Program-made: the position numbers and the translations under genes | Shown: piece by piece, positions 1 through 8,148 of the stretch | Layout: every line of letters begins with the position of its first letter | Position numbering within the stretch: the stretch's first letter is position 1 | Source of the DNA: DATGMS01 sp040905145 | GTDB taxonomy: Bacteria > Bacteroidota > Bacteroidia > Cytophagales > Cyclobacteriaceae | Length of the DNA stretch: 38,255 nt | NCBI GenBank assembly: GCA_040905145.1 | Contig: JBBDSC010000107.1 | Span: 1-38,255 of the forward strand | Direction: 5' to 3' | The notes under the pieces: generated by a model | What the model was told of the DNA's origin: nothing | The model's database searches: none | What the model saw: only the letters and a program-made list of their open reading frames with translations

Positions 1-23
1 TTCGATTCCCGTACGGACTACTA
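1..23 (+). tRNA. Probable 3' end of a tRNA cut by the window edge
   Basis: The first bases read as a T-loop (TTCGATT), the 3' half of a T-stem (CCCGT), a possible acceptor strand (ACGGACT) and a discriminator A. No CCA is encoded. A terminator follows about 80 bases later. The 5' part lies outside the window, so pairing cannot be checked and the amino acid is unknown. Confidence 0.42.
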
Positions 24-103
24 CAATAATGGTGTTTGTCATCCCTGTGGTTACATGCAGCATGATGAATTTGTTTATGGTTGTTAGTGGTTAAAGTGAA
101 TGA

Positions 104-134
104 AAAAAACCCGGTCTCTTGGCCGGGTTTTTTT
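104..134 (+). terminator. Rho-independent terminator
   Basis: An A-run and CCCGG (110-114) pair with CCGGG (123-127) and the following T-run (128-134) around an 8-base loop. With A-tract and T-tract on opposite sides it could work in both directions. It lies where transcription of the putative tRNA would end. Confidence 0.75.
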
Positions 135-177
135 GTTTGGCTTCTGACGCATGTAAATTTTTTAGGTTAAAGTTGAA

Positions 178-207
178 GAAAAAAGCTAAGGGAGGTATGC
201 TTTTTTC
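178..207. terminator. A/T-rich hairpin, possible weak terminator
   Basis: GAAAAAAGC (178-186) is the perfect reverse complement of GCTTTTTTC (199-207), with a 12-base loop. The stem has few G-C pairs. It may be a weak bidirectional terminator or chance in A/T-rich sequence. Confidence 0.3.
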
Positions 208-235
208 CTGATATCCACAACATTCAAAAAAATAT

Positions 236-263
236 GGAGAAACATAGTAGGCTATGTTTCTCC
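236..263. repeat. Perfect 12-bp inverted repeat beside the truncated SusC
   Basis: GGAGAAACATAG (236-247) and CTATGTTTCTCC (252-263) are exact reverse complements around the loop TAGG. No clear T-run follows. It lies in the 135-327 stretch between the terminator and the point where SusC similarity starts, a stretch in which no gene is visible. It could be an end of the element that truncated SusC, or a transcriptional hairpin. Confidence 0.6.
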
Positions 264-327
264 TTTCTGACAATTGCCCTTGGGAAAATATTTGTATTTG
301 ATCCTGAATCACTTATCACTTTTTTTG

Positions 328-1234
328 GGAAGTGGTAATATCGGGCCGTACGATTATATTGCGGTCATCAATACTTTTTCAACCATCGCCATGGGAAGAG
401 ACCAGCACATTGAGCCAGGAGCCATACAAGTGAGGTTGGCCAACCCTGATTTAAGGTGGGAGACACTTACGCAACTAAATGTCGGAGCCGATCTGGGATT
501 TTTGGAGGACAAAATATCGGTTACGGCCGATTATTTTAAGGCAAGCACAGAGGATGTTTTATTTGGCTTCCCTATTCCGATCACTTCGGGCAATGATGGG
601 GGAAATCCTGTAGTCAATGGTGTTACCGTGGTCAACACAGGGTTTGAATTGTCTGCGACCTACCGGGAATCCCAAAAACCTATAAATTACTACGCGACGG
701 TGAATTTCACCACACTGAACAACAAAGTAGAGGATTTGGGTTATGGCAGGAATGACATTTATGTAGGCAATACGGTAACAGAGGTGGGGCAATCGGTGGG
801 GATGTGGTATGTTTTGGAAACCGACGGACTCTTTCAAAGTGAAGAAGAAATCAATAATTACCAAAACAGTGAGGGAACGGTGATCCAACCCAATGCGCAA
901 CCAGGCGATATCCGTTTTAAGGACAACAATGGGGATGGACAGATTACCAATGAGGATAAAGCAGTGGTGGTGGTTGGAAGATGGAAGCTTTATGCGCTTG
1001 AAATACATTAGCTTGGCCTATACCCTTCCTGCTTCCATTACTGAAAGCATTGGATTTTCCAATATTCAGGTGTCTGTTTCTGGTCAAAACCTGCTCACTT
1101 TTACCCCTTATACTGGTTTGGATCCCGAATTTAACAATGCAAATATTTTTGAAAGAGGCTTTGATTTCGGAGCCTTTCCCAATACAAAAATGTATTCACT
1201 GGGTATTCAGTTGGGCTTTCAAACGATTTATCAA
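328..1234 (+). pseudogene. SusC/RagA-type TonB-dependent receptor, C-terminal remnant
   Basis: SusC receptors are TonB-dependent outer-membrane barrels of about 1000 residues that import glycans with a SusD lid. Only C-terminal barrel sequence remains. Similarity starts abruptly near 328 (SGNIGPYDY, matching the SusC SWGxTGNxxIG region) and continues through RLANPDLRWET, TADYF, NTGFELSATYR, EVGQSVGMWY and GDIRFKDNNGDGQITNEDK. At about 960-980 the frame changes and jumps to EDGSFMRLKYISLAYTLP, which in intact receptors lies roughly 100 residues later, so there is an internal out-of-frame deletion. The barrel end IQLGF (to 1219) is followed by CAA, not a stop, and the frame runs into SusD. Plug domain, signal peptide and TonB box are absent, so it should not transport. 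An assembly error is the alternative explanation. Confidence 0.85.
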
Positions 1235-2767
1235 ATGAAAAAGACACTATTTCTAATTACCTGTTTTGCCCCGGCTTGGTTCATCACTTCCTGCGATAGT
1301 GAATTGTTAAACCAATCCAATCCGAATACTTTGACTACAGAGCAATTCTGGCTTTCTGAAAATGATGCCGAAAGAGGAATAAATTCTGTATATGCCATGT
1401 TTTACAAGACAGGCCTTTGGTCCCGTTGGATATATTTCAGGTTGGATCTGACTTCTGATGAAGGATTTAGCAACAGCCCTTGGATTGAATTGGCAGATTG
1501 GACCCGTTTTCAATATATCAACTATAACTTTTGGGAAGGCAATGTCAATACCTGGAGAGATACCTATAAAGCCATTTTCAGGTGCAATCAGGTGTTGGCG
1601 AACGTGCCGGCTATTGATTTTGCAGATCCTGCAAAAAAAGAGGCCATCCTTGCCCAGGCCAAATTTCTGCGGGCTCTTCACTATTACTATGCTGCTGTCC
1701 TTTGGGAAAATGTCCCGCTCATTTTGGAGCCTTCCAAACCGGATGACCTGCCTGAATTGAATTCCCTGGAGGAAGTTTGGGCACAGGTTGAAAATGATCT
1801 GACTGAAGCAAGCCAGGTACTTCCTGTACGATGGGATGACACCAACGTAGGAAGACCAACCAAAGGGGCGGCAATGGCCATGTTGGGGAAATTATATATG
1901 CAAAAGCGGGAATGGGAGAAAGCCAAAGATGCTTTTGATTATTTGATTATAGGGGAAGGAATGAGCCAATATGGACTTGTAGCTAACTATGAAGACAATT
2001 TCACCCATCTGAATGAGAACAATATTGAATCTGTATTTGAGGTTCAGTTTTCCGATGAGAACAAAGGAGGGGAAGGGGATGATCCCAATGCGAACATGGG
2101 AACCCATCGCACACAATTTTTTGCTCCAAGGGGAATTGGCTGGTCAGATGGACAGGCGAGGTTTTGGGTGGTCAATGAATTCAAAAAGGAAAAAACAATG
2201 GATGGGGAGATTGACAGCCGTCTGCAACATACCCTGTTTTATCCCGACCTGGAGGAAGATTTTGGCACACTCATCTATGGAAGGCCCTGGGAATGGGGAG
2301 AAAATGAAGCCTGGTTCAGTAAATACGCAAGGGATTATTTCCGCAACAATGAAGACTATTTCTCCCAGGTAAATTTCAGGATGATCCGCTTTGCCGATGT
2401 TTTGTTGATGTATGCAGAAGCCTTAAATGAACTGGGCCAGACCCGGGAAGCTTATCGGTACGTGGACCAGGTGCGGTCCAGGTCCAACATGGCGGCTTTA
2501 ACGGAAGCTTACCCGGTCATCGGCAATGATCAAAACCTGTTCAGGGAGCGGTTGAAAATTGAAAGGGTGCTGGAACTGTGTGGAGAAAGCGTGAGGTGGG
2601 CGGATCTAAAGCGTTGGGGAGAACTTGACACACAAGAAAATGTAGAGCAATTGGCCCAAAGAGATCCAGATTTTAATAATTTTGAAGTAGGAAAGCACAT
2701 CAGATTGCCACTGCCCCAAATAGAAGTCGAAAATAACATTAATTTAACCCAAAATCCCCAATACTAA
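1235..2767 (+). CDS. SusD/RagB family nutrient-binding outer-membrane lipoprotein
   Basis: SusD proteins are surface glycan-binding lipoproteins that cap their SusC partner. The chosen ATG gives MKKTLFLITC and a lipoprotein cysteine at residue 20 (FITSC). The 510-residue length is normal for the family. The open frame extends further upstream, but that part encodes SusC barrel sequence. Family marks include the N-terminal SELLNQSNPN region after the cysteine, a helical TPR-like core, the ERVLELCGESVRWADLKRW region and the typical end RLPLPQIEVENNINLTQNPQY, one residue short of a 22-mer. The gene looks intact although its SusC partner is broken; it may be useless, or may work with a receptor elsewhere. 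The GH43 gene starts 13 bases downstream. Confidence 0.93.
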   Translation: MKKTLFLITCFAPAWFITSCDSELLNQSNPNTLTTEQFWLSENDAERGINSVYAMFYKTGLWSRWIYFRLDLTSDEGFSNSPWIELADWTRFQYINYNFWEGNVNTWRDTYKAIFRCNQVLANVPAIDFADPAKKEAILAQAKFLRALHYYYAAVLWENVPLILEPSKPDDLPELNSLEEVWAQVENDLTEASQVLPVRWDDTNVGRPTKGAAMAMLGKLYMQKREWEKAKDAFDYLIIGEGMSQYGLVANYEDNFTHLNENNIESVFEVQFSDENKGGEGDDPNANMGTHRTQFFAPRGIGWSDGQARFWVVNEFKKEKTMDGEIDSRLQHTLFYPDLEEDFGTLIYGRPWEWGENEAWFSKYARDYFRNNEDYFSQVNFRMIRFADVLLMYAEALNELGQTREAYRYVDQVRSRSNMAALTEAYPVIGNDQNLFRERLKIERVLELCGESVRWADLKRWGELDTQENVEQLAQRDPDFNNFEVGKHIRLPLPQIEVENNINLTQNPQY

Positions 2768-2780
2768 AAAATTATAGAGA

Positions 2781-3764
2781 ATGAATTTATTGGAAAATTT
2801 AAAATGCCTTTGTTTTTTCATATTGATTTTTGTTGGACAAAATGGTCTTGCACAGGAACAGGCAGCGGAAAAGTCCATTCACTTGGCAGATCCGACTATC
2901 TTTTTCCATGAAGGCATCTATTACCTTTATGGTACGGTAGAAGGGAATGCCAATCAGGGTTTTTTGGTCTATTCATCGCCTGATCTGAAGGAATGGGAAG
3001 GGCCGATAGGGGCAAATCAAGGTTTCGCCCTTCGGAAAGGAGAAGCCTTTGGGGACAAAGGCTTTTGGGCTCCCCAGGTTTTTTACCATCAGGACAAGTT
3101 TTATATGGCCTATACGGCCAATGAAAATATTGCCATTGCGGAAAGCGATAGCCCCCTGGGGCCATTCACCCAGTCCATCAAAAAACCTTTGGAGGCTCCC
3201 GTAAAACAGATTGATCCCTTTGTCTTTATTGATGAGGATGGAAAAACCTACCTGTACCATGTCAGATTGGCGGAAGGAAACCGCTTGTTTGTGGCAGAAA
3301 TGGCCGAGGATCTTTCAGCCATCAGACCCGAGACTTTGAAGGAATGCATCAATGCGGCTGATCCATGGGAAAACACCCAAGAGGTGCCCTGGCCCGTGGC
3401 TGAAGGTCCTTCGATCCTTAAAAAGGACAGCCTTTACTATTTGGTTTACTCTGCCAATGACTTTAGAAATCCTGACTATGCCGTAGGATATGCCATAAGC
3501 AGCCATCCCATGGGCCCCTGGAAAAAGCAGGACAGTAATCCAATTTTAGGCAGAACGGACATTGGTATAAATGGACCGGGGCACGGGGATTTTATTTCGG
3601 ATAAGCAAGGCGGGTTACATTATGTTTTTCATACCCACTATTCCAACAGTGAAGTAGCACCAAGAAAAACAGCTATTGTGAAAGCCGGGTTTTCTGAGGA
3701 CACGGACACTGGTGAACATAAGCTGGTGATGGATATGGGCAGCTTTTATTATCCGGAAATTTAA
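2781..3764 (+). CDS. Glycoside hydrolase family 43 enzyme, secreted
   Basis: GH43 enzymes are five-bladed beta-propellers, usually arabinofuranosidases, xylosidases or arabinanases. The 327-residue protein starts with a signal peptide ending near GLAQ (about residue 25). The three expected catalytic carboxylates are visible: base Asp37 in LADPTIFF, pKa-modulating Asp145 in QIDPFVF, and acid Glu208 in VAEGPSIL. FWAPQVFY is the usual blade-2 motif. The length fits a single catalytic domain without an added carbohydrate-binding module. It follows SusD by 13 bases and precedes the next GH43 by 3, so one transcript is likely. Substrate is inferred from the locus; arabinose- or xylose-containing glycans are most likely. 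Confidence 0.9.
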   Translation: MNLLENLKCLCFFILIFVGQNGLAQEQAAEKSIHLADPTIFFHEGIYYLYGTVEGNANQGFLVYSSPDLKEWEGPIGANQGFALRKGEAFGDKGFWAPQVFYHQDKFYMAYTANENIAIAESDSPLGPFTQSIKKPLEAPVKQIDPFVFIDEDGKTYLYHVRLAEGNRLFVAEMAEDLSAIRPETLKECINAADPWENTQEVPWPVAEGPSILKKDSLYYLVYSANDFRNPDYAVGYAISSHPMGPWKKQDSNPILGRTDIGINGPGHGDFISDKQGGLHYVFHTHYSNSEVAPRKTAIVKAGFSEDTDTGEHKLVMDMGSFYYPEI

Positions 3765-3767
3765 TCA

Positions 3768-4883
3768 ATGTTGAATTCTTTCCATCCAATGATGTTGAAA
3801 AACAAGTATGTAGATGCGGCGTACTTCTTTTCTTGTCTTTATCCCTTCAGTAAGGCACTTTTTTCTGTTGTTTTATTTACCTGTATCCTATTCTTAGGGC
3901 CTGCTTTACAAGCTTATCCCCAAAAGCTTCCCACCATTGACAATCCAGTCCTGCCCGGTGTAGCGGATGCGGGGGTTATTAAGTTCAATGGTGAATATTA
4001 CCTAGGGGGAGTTTTTACCAATGGCAGTTTTTATATCTCTAAAGATCTTATCGAATGGGAGGGGCCTGTGCAGGTATTTTCCATGGACAACGATTGGACA
4101 GAAGGCCCCTCTGCCGGGAACGATCAAATCCATGATGCACTTCCTGAACAACCTTCCTGGGCGGACAGGGATTTCTGGGCTCCTCATGTTTTGTATGATT
4201 CAGAGGATCAAACCTATTATATGTATTATTCCGGTGAATCTGTTGAAAGCGCTATAGGTAAATGTATGGGTGTAGCTACTTCCAAAAACCCGGAAGGTCC
4301 TTTTGTGGATAAAGGGCAGTCTTTGCTGTGTGGTGAGGGATTTATAGAAATCGATCCCATGGCATTTGATGACCCGGCTACAGGAAATAAATTCCTGTAC
4401 TGGGGTTCGGGCCATGAAGCCATCAAAGTGCAGGAGCTTGCCGACAGCCGTACCGACTTTAAACCAGGTAGTCAACCCATTGACCTTATCGACACCATTG
4501 CCGATGATCATTCTGATAATTACCAGAAACTGGTAGAAGGCGCATGGGTAGTTTACCGTGACGGATTTTATTTCCTTTTTTATTCAGGGGATAACTGCTG
4601 TGGGGAAAACGCCCACTATGCAGTGATGGTGGCAAGATCCAAAAAGGCAACTGGGCCATTTGAAAGCTTAGCTGAAGCAACAGGAAGTAAAAACAGCGTA
4701 ATTCTGGAGGGGAACGGAAAGTGGTTGGCCACGGGGCATAATTCTGTAATTATGGATAGTACCGGTCAAGATTGGATGGCCTACCATGTCATAGATTCCA
4801 CGGATAAAGAAAAAGGAAGGGTGATGCTAATGGATAAAATAATCTGGAATAATGGTTGGCCCCAAATTATCAAAGGAAATTAA
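3768..4883 (+). CDS. Glycoside hydrolase family 43 enzyme, secreted
   Basis: This second GH43 enzyme has 371 residues. Its hydrophobic signal segment (about 31-47, ending near LQAYPQ) follows an unusually long polar start, so a later ATG such as 3789 or 3792 may be used. The propeller motifs are Asp67 in GVADAGVI (base), FWAPHVLYD, Asp196 in EIDPMAFDD (pKa modulator) and Glu257 in LVEGAWVV (acid). A Cys-Cys pair follows in YSGDNCCGENAHY, which could hold a disulfide. It is clearly divergent from its neighbours, so the three GH43 genes are not recent copies and probably cut different linkages of one polymer. The exact specificity cannot be read from sequence. Confidence 0.9.
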   Translation: MLNSFHPMMLKNKYVDAAYFFSCLYPFSKALFSVVLFTCILFLGPALQAYPQKLPTIDNPVLPGVADAGVIKFNGEYYLGGVFTNGSFYISKDLIEWEGPVQVFSMDNDWTEGPSAGNDQIHDALPEQPSWADRDFWAPHVLYDSEDQTYYMYYSGESVESAIGKCMGVATSKNPEGPFVDKGQSLLCGEGFIEIDPMAFDDPATGNKFLYWGSGHEAIKVQELADSRTDFKPGSQPIDLIDTIADDHSDNYQKLVEGAWVVYRDGFYFLFYSGDNCCGENAHYAVMVARSKKATGPFESLAEATGSKNSVILEGNGKWLATGHNSVIMDSTGQDWMAYHVIDSTDKEKGRVMLMDKIIWNNGWPQIIKGN

Positions 4884-4953
4884 TAAGGTATAATTCCTGG
4901 CATGAAATCGAGCATGATAAAAGTGGTGGTTAAAAAATTAGAAACTATATTAT

Positions 4954-6024
4954 ATGCATATGAAATTTTTACCGATACTTTTAATGCTATGGCTTGCAAA
5001 TGCATGTGCTTCAGAGTCAGAAGATGCAACAGTTATAGAAGGAAAGGCCCCAGCAGTAAACGGCAAAGTTTTTGCAAACCCCATTGCCGATGGGGCGGAT
5101 CCCTGGGTCTTTAAGAAAGATGGCTTTTATTATTACTGTGGCTCGGGAGAGGGAGGGATAGTTGTTTCAAAATCCGAAAAGCTCACTGACCTGGGAGAGA
5201 AGGAGGTTGTATGGCGACCGGAGAAAGGTGCATGGAACCAAACCAATATTTGGGCCCCGGAAATACATTTTATCGAGGGAAAATGGTACATTTATTATGC
5301 TGCAGGTGTGGCCGGGCCTCCTTTTATACATCAGCGTTCGGGAGTTTTGGAATCAGTGTCTGATGATCCTTTTGGTCCCTATGAGGATAAGGGAATGATA
5401 TACACCGGAGATGATATAGCAGATTCAAGTTCGGTGAAATGGGCCATCGACCTCACCACCATGGTGATGAACGGACAAAGATACGCCATATGGTCTGGAT
5501 GGGAGGAAAACCGGGAAACGGACAAAACCAGACAGCATCTATATATTGCCACCATGAGCAACCCTCATACCATTAGTAGTAACCGGGTGAAAATATCCTC
5601 TCCCGAAGAACCATGGGAAACAGGTGGGCCATTAGATTTAAATGAGGGGCCACAAGTTCTGCGGAAAAATGAAAAAGTTCATCTCATTTATTCTACCAGG
5701 GAATCATGGATGGTGGAGTACCGTCTCGGCCAACTGACATTGCCGGATACTTTGATGGATCCATTAAAACCTGAAAATTGGAAAAAGTCGGGGCCAGTTT
5801 TTGAAGGTACAGAAGAAGTTTTGGGAGTGGGACATGCCAGCTTTACGACTTCCCCCGATGGAACGGAGGATTGGATCTTCTATCATTCGAAAAAAACCAC
5901 GGAACCTGGTTGGGACCGGGACATCCGGTTACAGGAGTTTAAGTGGAACACGGATGACTCTCCTGATTTTGGTCAGCCGATTCCTGCAGGGACACCAATT
6001 GAGCTTCCTTCAGGAGAGAAATAG
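4954..6024 (+). CDS. Glycoside hydrolase family 43 lipoprotein
   Basis: This third GH43 enzyme (356 residues) is probably lipid-anchored, with cysteine 18 in LANAC. A second ATG at 4960 (MKFLP) gives a more usual signal peptide and may be the true start. Catalytic positions match the family: Asp49 in GADPWVFKKDG (base), IWAPEIHF, Asp166 in KWAIDLTTM (pKa modulator) and Glu231 in LNEGPQVLR (acid). The end is a short tail after IRLQEFKWN with no extra module. The arrangement resembles alpha-L-arabinofuranosidase-type GH43 proteins, but that is family-level inference. It lies 70 bases after the previous gene, so it could have its own promoter. Confidence 0.9.
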   Translation: MHMKFLPILLMLWLANACASESEDATVIEGKAPAVNGKVFANPIADGADPWVFKKDGFYYYCGSGEGGIVVSKSEKLTDLGEKEVVWRPEKGAWNQTNIWAPEIHFIEGKWYIYYAAGVAGPPFIHQRSGVLESVSDDPFGPYEDKGMIYTGDDIADSSSVKWAIDLTTMVMNGQRYAIWSGWEENRETDKTRQHLYIATMSNPHTISSNRVKISSPEEPWETGGPLDLNEGPQVLRKNEKVHLIYSTRESWMVEYRLGQLTLPDTLMDPLKPENWKKSGPVFEGTEEVLGVGHASFTTSPDGTEDWIFYHSKKTTEPGWDRDIRLQEFKWNTDDSPDFGQPIPAGTPIELPSGEK

Positions 6025-6047
6025 ATGTAGATAGGAGTCATCTGCAC

Positions 6048-6066
6048 ATCAAGTCGGCGACTTGAT
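6048..6066. repeat. 9-bp inverted repeat downstream of the third GH43 gene
   Basis: ATCAAGTCG (6048-6056) and CGACTTGAT (6058-6066) are perfect reverse complements with one base between them. It lies 24 bases after the GH43 stop and could form a short terminator-like hairpin, although no T-run follows. Confidence 0.45.
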
Positions 6067-6219
6067 CTATTGGTTTTGAGTCATGTGAAAAATTTCGTTT
6101 AGAATCATCTATGCCCACTACTTCAAATCCCAAAGTTTCAACATTAAAGAAAAAGCTGTCTAAATTCAGGACGTGACATGAAGTATCTTGAAATTAAATT
6201 CCTTTGCTAAAAACTTTCC

Positions 6220-6303
6220 TTGTCTTTGTACCTTGTACATCGTACTTTGTACTAAATACCCACATACCAAATACTACATATTATAAACCACATACTACAA
6301 ATT
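6220..6303. repeat. Degenerate 7-bp-period array (region A)
   Basis: About twelve diverged heptads fill the space before the GH5-like gene. The anchor TAC (TAT once) starts at 6229, 6236, 6243, 6250, 6257, 6265, 6272, 6279 and 6293, that is, spacings of 7 with one 8 and one 14. GTACTAAATACC (6249-6260) recurs inverted at 16244-16255. No open frame or known element accounts for it. Confidence 0.7.
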
Positions 6304-6313
6304 TCAATAAACC

Positions 6314-7477
6314 ATGAAAACCATACTTCCCTTTTTCGTTTATGTCTTTTTAGGATTTGCCTGTTCAAATGGGGACCGTAGTACTGCTGAAAGTACTACT
6401 ATTGAAGATGGCAATGCCAACAGTTCCGGAATGGCTGAGATGTGGAGCAAAGAAAAAGCCAATTCCTGGCAGGAAGAAACAGGATGGCTGGTAGGGTGCA
6501 ACTTTTCTCCCAGTACAGCCATTAATCAACTGGAAATGTGGCAGGAAGAAACTTTTGACCCCGAAACCATTGACAGGGAATTGGGATGGGCGGAAGATCT
6601 TGGTTTTAACAGCATTAGGGTCTACTTGCACGACCTGCTTTGGGAGCAGGATTCCTTGGGCATGTTGGAGAGAATGGAGGAATTTCTTGAAATCGCGGAT
6701 AATCATCAAATAGGGGTGATGTTCGTGCTCTTTGATGGGGTATGGCATCCGTATCCAAAGTTAGGGACACAACCTGAACCAACTCCCCATGTACATAATT
6801 CTGGATGGGTCCAAAGTCCGGGGCTGGAAGTATTGCAGGATTCCTCCCAGGACGAAAGATTGGAGAGATATGTAAAAGGGGTAATCCAACATTTTGCACA
6901 GGATGAAAGGGTGCAGGTTTGGGATATTTTTAATGAACCGGACAACCCCAATGTCTCTGCCTATGGCGATATAGAAAGCAAGGATAAAGCCAGTTTGGCT
7001 TTACGTTTACTTAAAAAGTCCTTCACCTGGGCGAGGGAAGCCAATCCAAGCCAGCCGATTACCTCGGCGGTATGGAGGGGGGATTATTCCGATCCGGATA
7101 ATTTGGAAGCCATGGATGAATTTATGATCAACAATTCCGACATTATCTCTTTCCACCAATATGATGGTCCTGAAAAATTCCGGGAGGTCATGACTTCCCT
7201 GCAGCAATACGGAAGGCCTTTGCTCTGTACCGAATACATGGCCAGGGGCAATGAAAGTACCTTTGAAGATATTCTGCCGATCATGAAAGAGAATGAAATT
7301 GGTGCTTATAACTGGGGCTTTGTAGCGGGCAAATCCCAAACTATCTACCCCTGGGACTCCTGGACCAAGACCTATACCGATGAACCTGATCTATGGTTCC
7401 ATGATATTTTTAGGAAAAACGGGGAGCCCTACCGGGAAGAAGAAGTGGCCCTAATCAAGCAGCTGACCGGTGAATAA
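6314..7477 (+). CDS. GH5-like (clan GH-A) glycoside hydrolase lipoprotein
   Basis: A lipoprotein of 387 residues, with cysteine 17 in FLGFAC, followed by a low-complexity Ser/Thr/Asn linker (about 20-40) and a (beta/alpha)8 barrel. The two clan GH-A glutamates are visible: acid/base Glu208 in VWDIFNEPDN and nucleophile Glu307 in LLCTEYMAR. FNSIRVYLHD and DIISFHQYDGP are further barrel motifs. Similar proteins are annotated as cellulase-family or 1,4-beta-xylanase-like enzymes; the activity is not determined by these motifs. It closes the GH43 run and probably cleaves the backbone of the same polysaccharide. A 7-bp-period array fills the upstream gap. Confidence 0.87.
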   Translation: MKTILPFFVYVFLGFACSNGDRSTAESTTIEDGNANSSGMAEMWSKEKANSWQEETGWLVGCNFSPSTAINQLEMWQEETFDPETIDRELGWAEDLGFNSIRVYLHDLLWEQDSLGMLERMEEFLEIADNHQIGVMFVLFDGVWHPYPKLGTQPEPTPHVHNSGWVQSPGLEVLQDSSQDERLERYVKGVIQHFAQDERVQVWDIFNEPDNPNVSAYGDIESKDKASLALRLLKKSFTWAREANPSQPITSAVWRGDYSDPDNLEAMDEFMINNSDIISFHQYDGPEKFREVMTSLQQYGRPLLCTEYMARGNESTFEDILPIMKENEIGAYNWGFVAGKSQTIYPWDSWTKTYTDEPDLWFHDIFRKNGEPYREEEVALIKQLTGE

Positions 7478-7699
7478 TTCTGGCTTAAAAAATTATATTT
7501 AAACATAGACCCTCAAAAGGACCACTCTTATAGCTCCTATTCAGCATTGCAAGTAGAAGTGGATGAATTGAGGATAGAAAACACCAATCTTAGAAAAATG
7601 CAGGCAGATCGTCAGAAAGCCTCTAATGAAGGGTTAAAGAATTTTGGAAGACCGAGGGTTTCAAATTCTTCCCCGGATAAAATCTTTATAGATCATTAG
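7478..7699 (+). pseudogene. Unassigned coding remnant in frame after the GH5-like stop
   Basis: The frame of the GH5-like gene stays open for 73 codons after its TAA and ends at TAG 7697-7699. The product looks coding: a charged coiled-coil-like stretch (ALQVEVDELRIENTNLRKM), then FGRPRVSNSSPDKIFIDH. The only ATG is internal, at 7600. It may be the tail of a deleted gene, such as a transposase or regulator, or a lost C-terminal extension. I do not recognise the family. The remainder, 7700-7912, holds a 12-bp direct repeat (7716-7727 and 7754-7765) and nothing else I can support. Confidence 0.3.
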
Positions 7700-7912
7700 G
7701 TAAAAAGATTTTTTCAAATCAATTTCCCCTGATAATTTGTCACTCTCTCATGTAAATCAATTTCCTCATTCGGTCAGGAAAACTATGCTTAAAGAGGGTA
7801 TTATCAGAGAAGAATCAAATAAACCGCTCTTGTAGAAAAGGAATTCTTTTTATGGACAAATTATCCTGATACAAAAATCAAGTTTAATCACTTAAAATTA
7901 AAAGAAATTGTT

Positions 7913-7935
7913 TATGTTCGCATAATAAATTATGC
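7913..7935 (+). promoter_or_regulatory. Promoter -7-like element and palindromic operator of vapBC
   Basis: TATGTTCG (7913-7920) differs at one base from the Bacteroidota -7 consensus TAnnTTTG. It runs directly into the inverted repeat GCATAATAAATTATGC (7920-7935; 7-bp arms, AA centre), which ends 18 bases before the antitoxin ATG. That is where type II antitoxin/toxin complexes usually bind to repress their own promoter. The regulation is inferred. Confidence 0.5.
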
Positions 7936-7953
7936 ATAAAGACATAAATAATT

Positions 7954-8148
7954 ATGAGAACTACATTGGATCTCCCCGAAGATTTAATCGCTGAGGCCAT
8001 GAAATTGACAGGGGCAAAGACTAAAAGGCAATTGATTAAAGAAGCATTGGAGGCGCAAATAGAGAGAATAAAAAGGAAACGTTTGATTGCATTAAAAGGA
8101 ACTATTGATTTGGATATTGACCTCGATGCCCTAAGGGATAGAACCTGA
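7954..8148 (+). CDS. vapB: VapB-type antitoxin (ribbon-helix-helix)
   Basis: A 64-residue protein with the pattern of Arc-type ribbon-helix-helix VapB antitoxins: the beta-strand MRTTLDLPEDL, then two helices (IAEAMKLTGAKTKRQLIKEA). The C-terminal half, LIALKGTIDLDIDLDALRDRT, is the acidic tail that usually threads into the toxin active site. In such modules the antitoxin neutralises the PIN-domain RNase and represses the operon. Its TGA overlaps the toxin ATG by one base, giving translational coupling. A palindrome ends 18 bases upstream of the start. The pair sits in a degraded stretch between the glycan locus and the DUF5916 gene, consistent with acquisition by transfer. Confidence 0.87.
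   Translation: MRTTLDLPEDLIAEAMKLTGAKTKRQLIKEALEAQIERIKRKRLIALKGTIDLDIDLDALRDRT

Noticed and set aside
91..312. 73-residue minus-strand frame over the start of the window
   Set aside because: It reads through the terminator (KNPAKRPGFF is a typical terminator translation) and both hairpins, with no recognisable domain.
893..2767. A single 624-residue protein starting before SusD
   Set aside because: The first 114 residues are SusC barrel end in a shifted frame; MKKTLFLITC at 1235 is a normal lipoprotein start, so SusD is called from there.
2781..6024. Recent triplication of one GH43 gene
   Set aside because: The three proteins share catalytic motifs but differ in length, spacing and most residues, so they are old divergent members.
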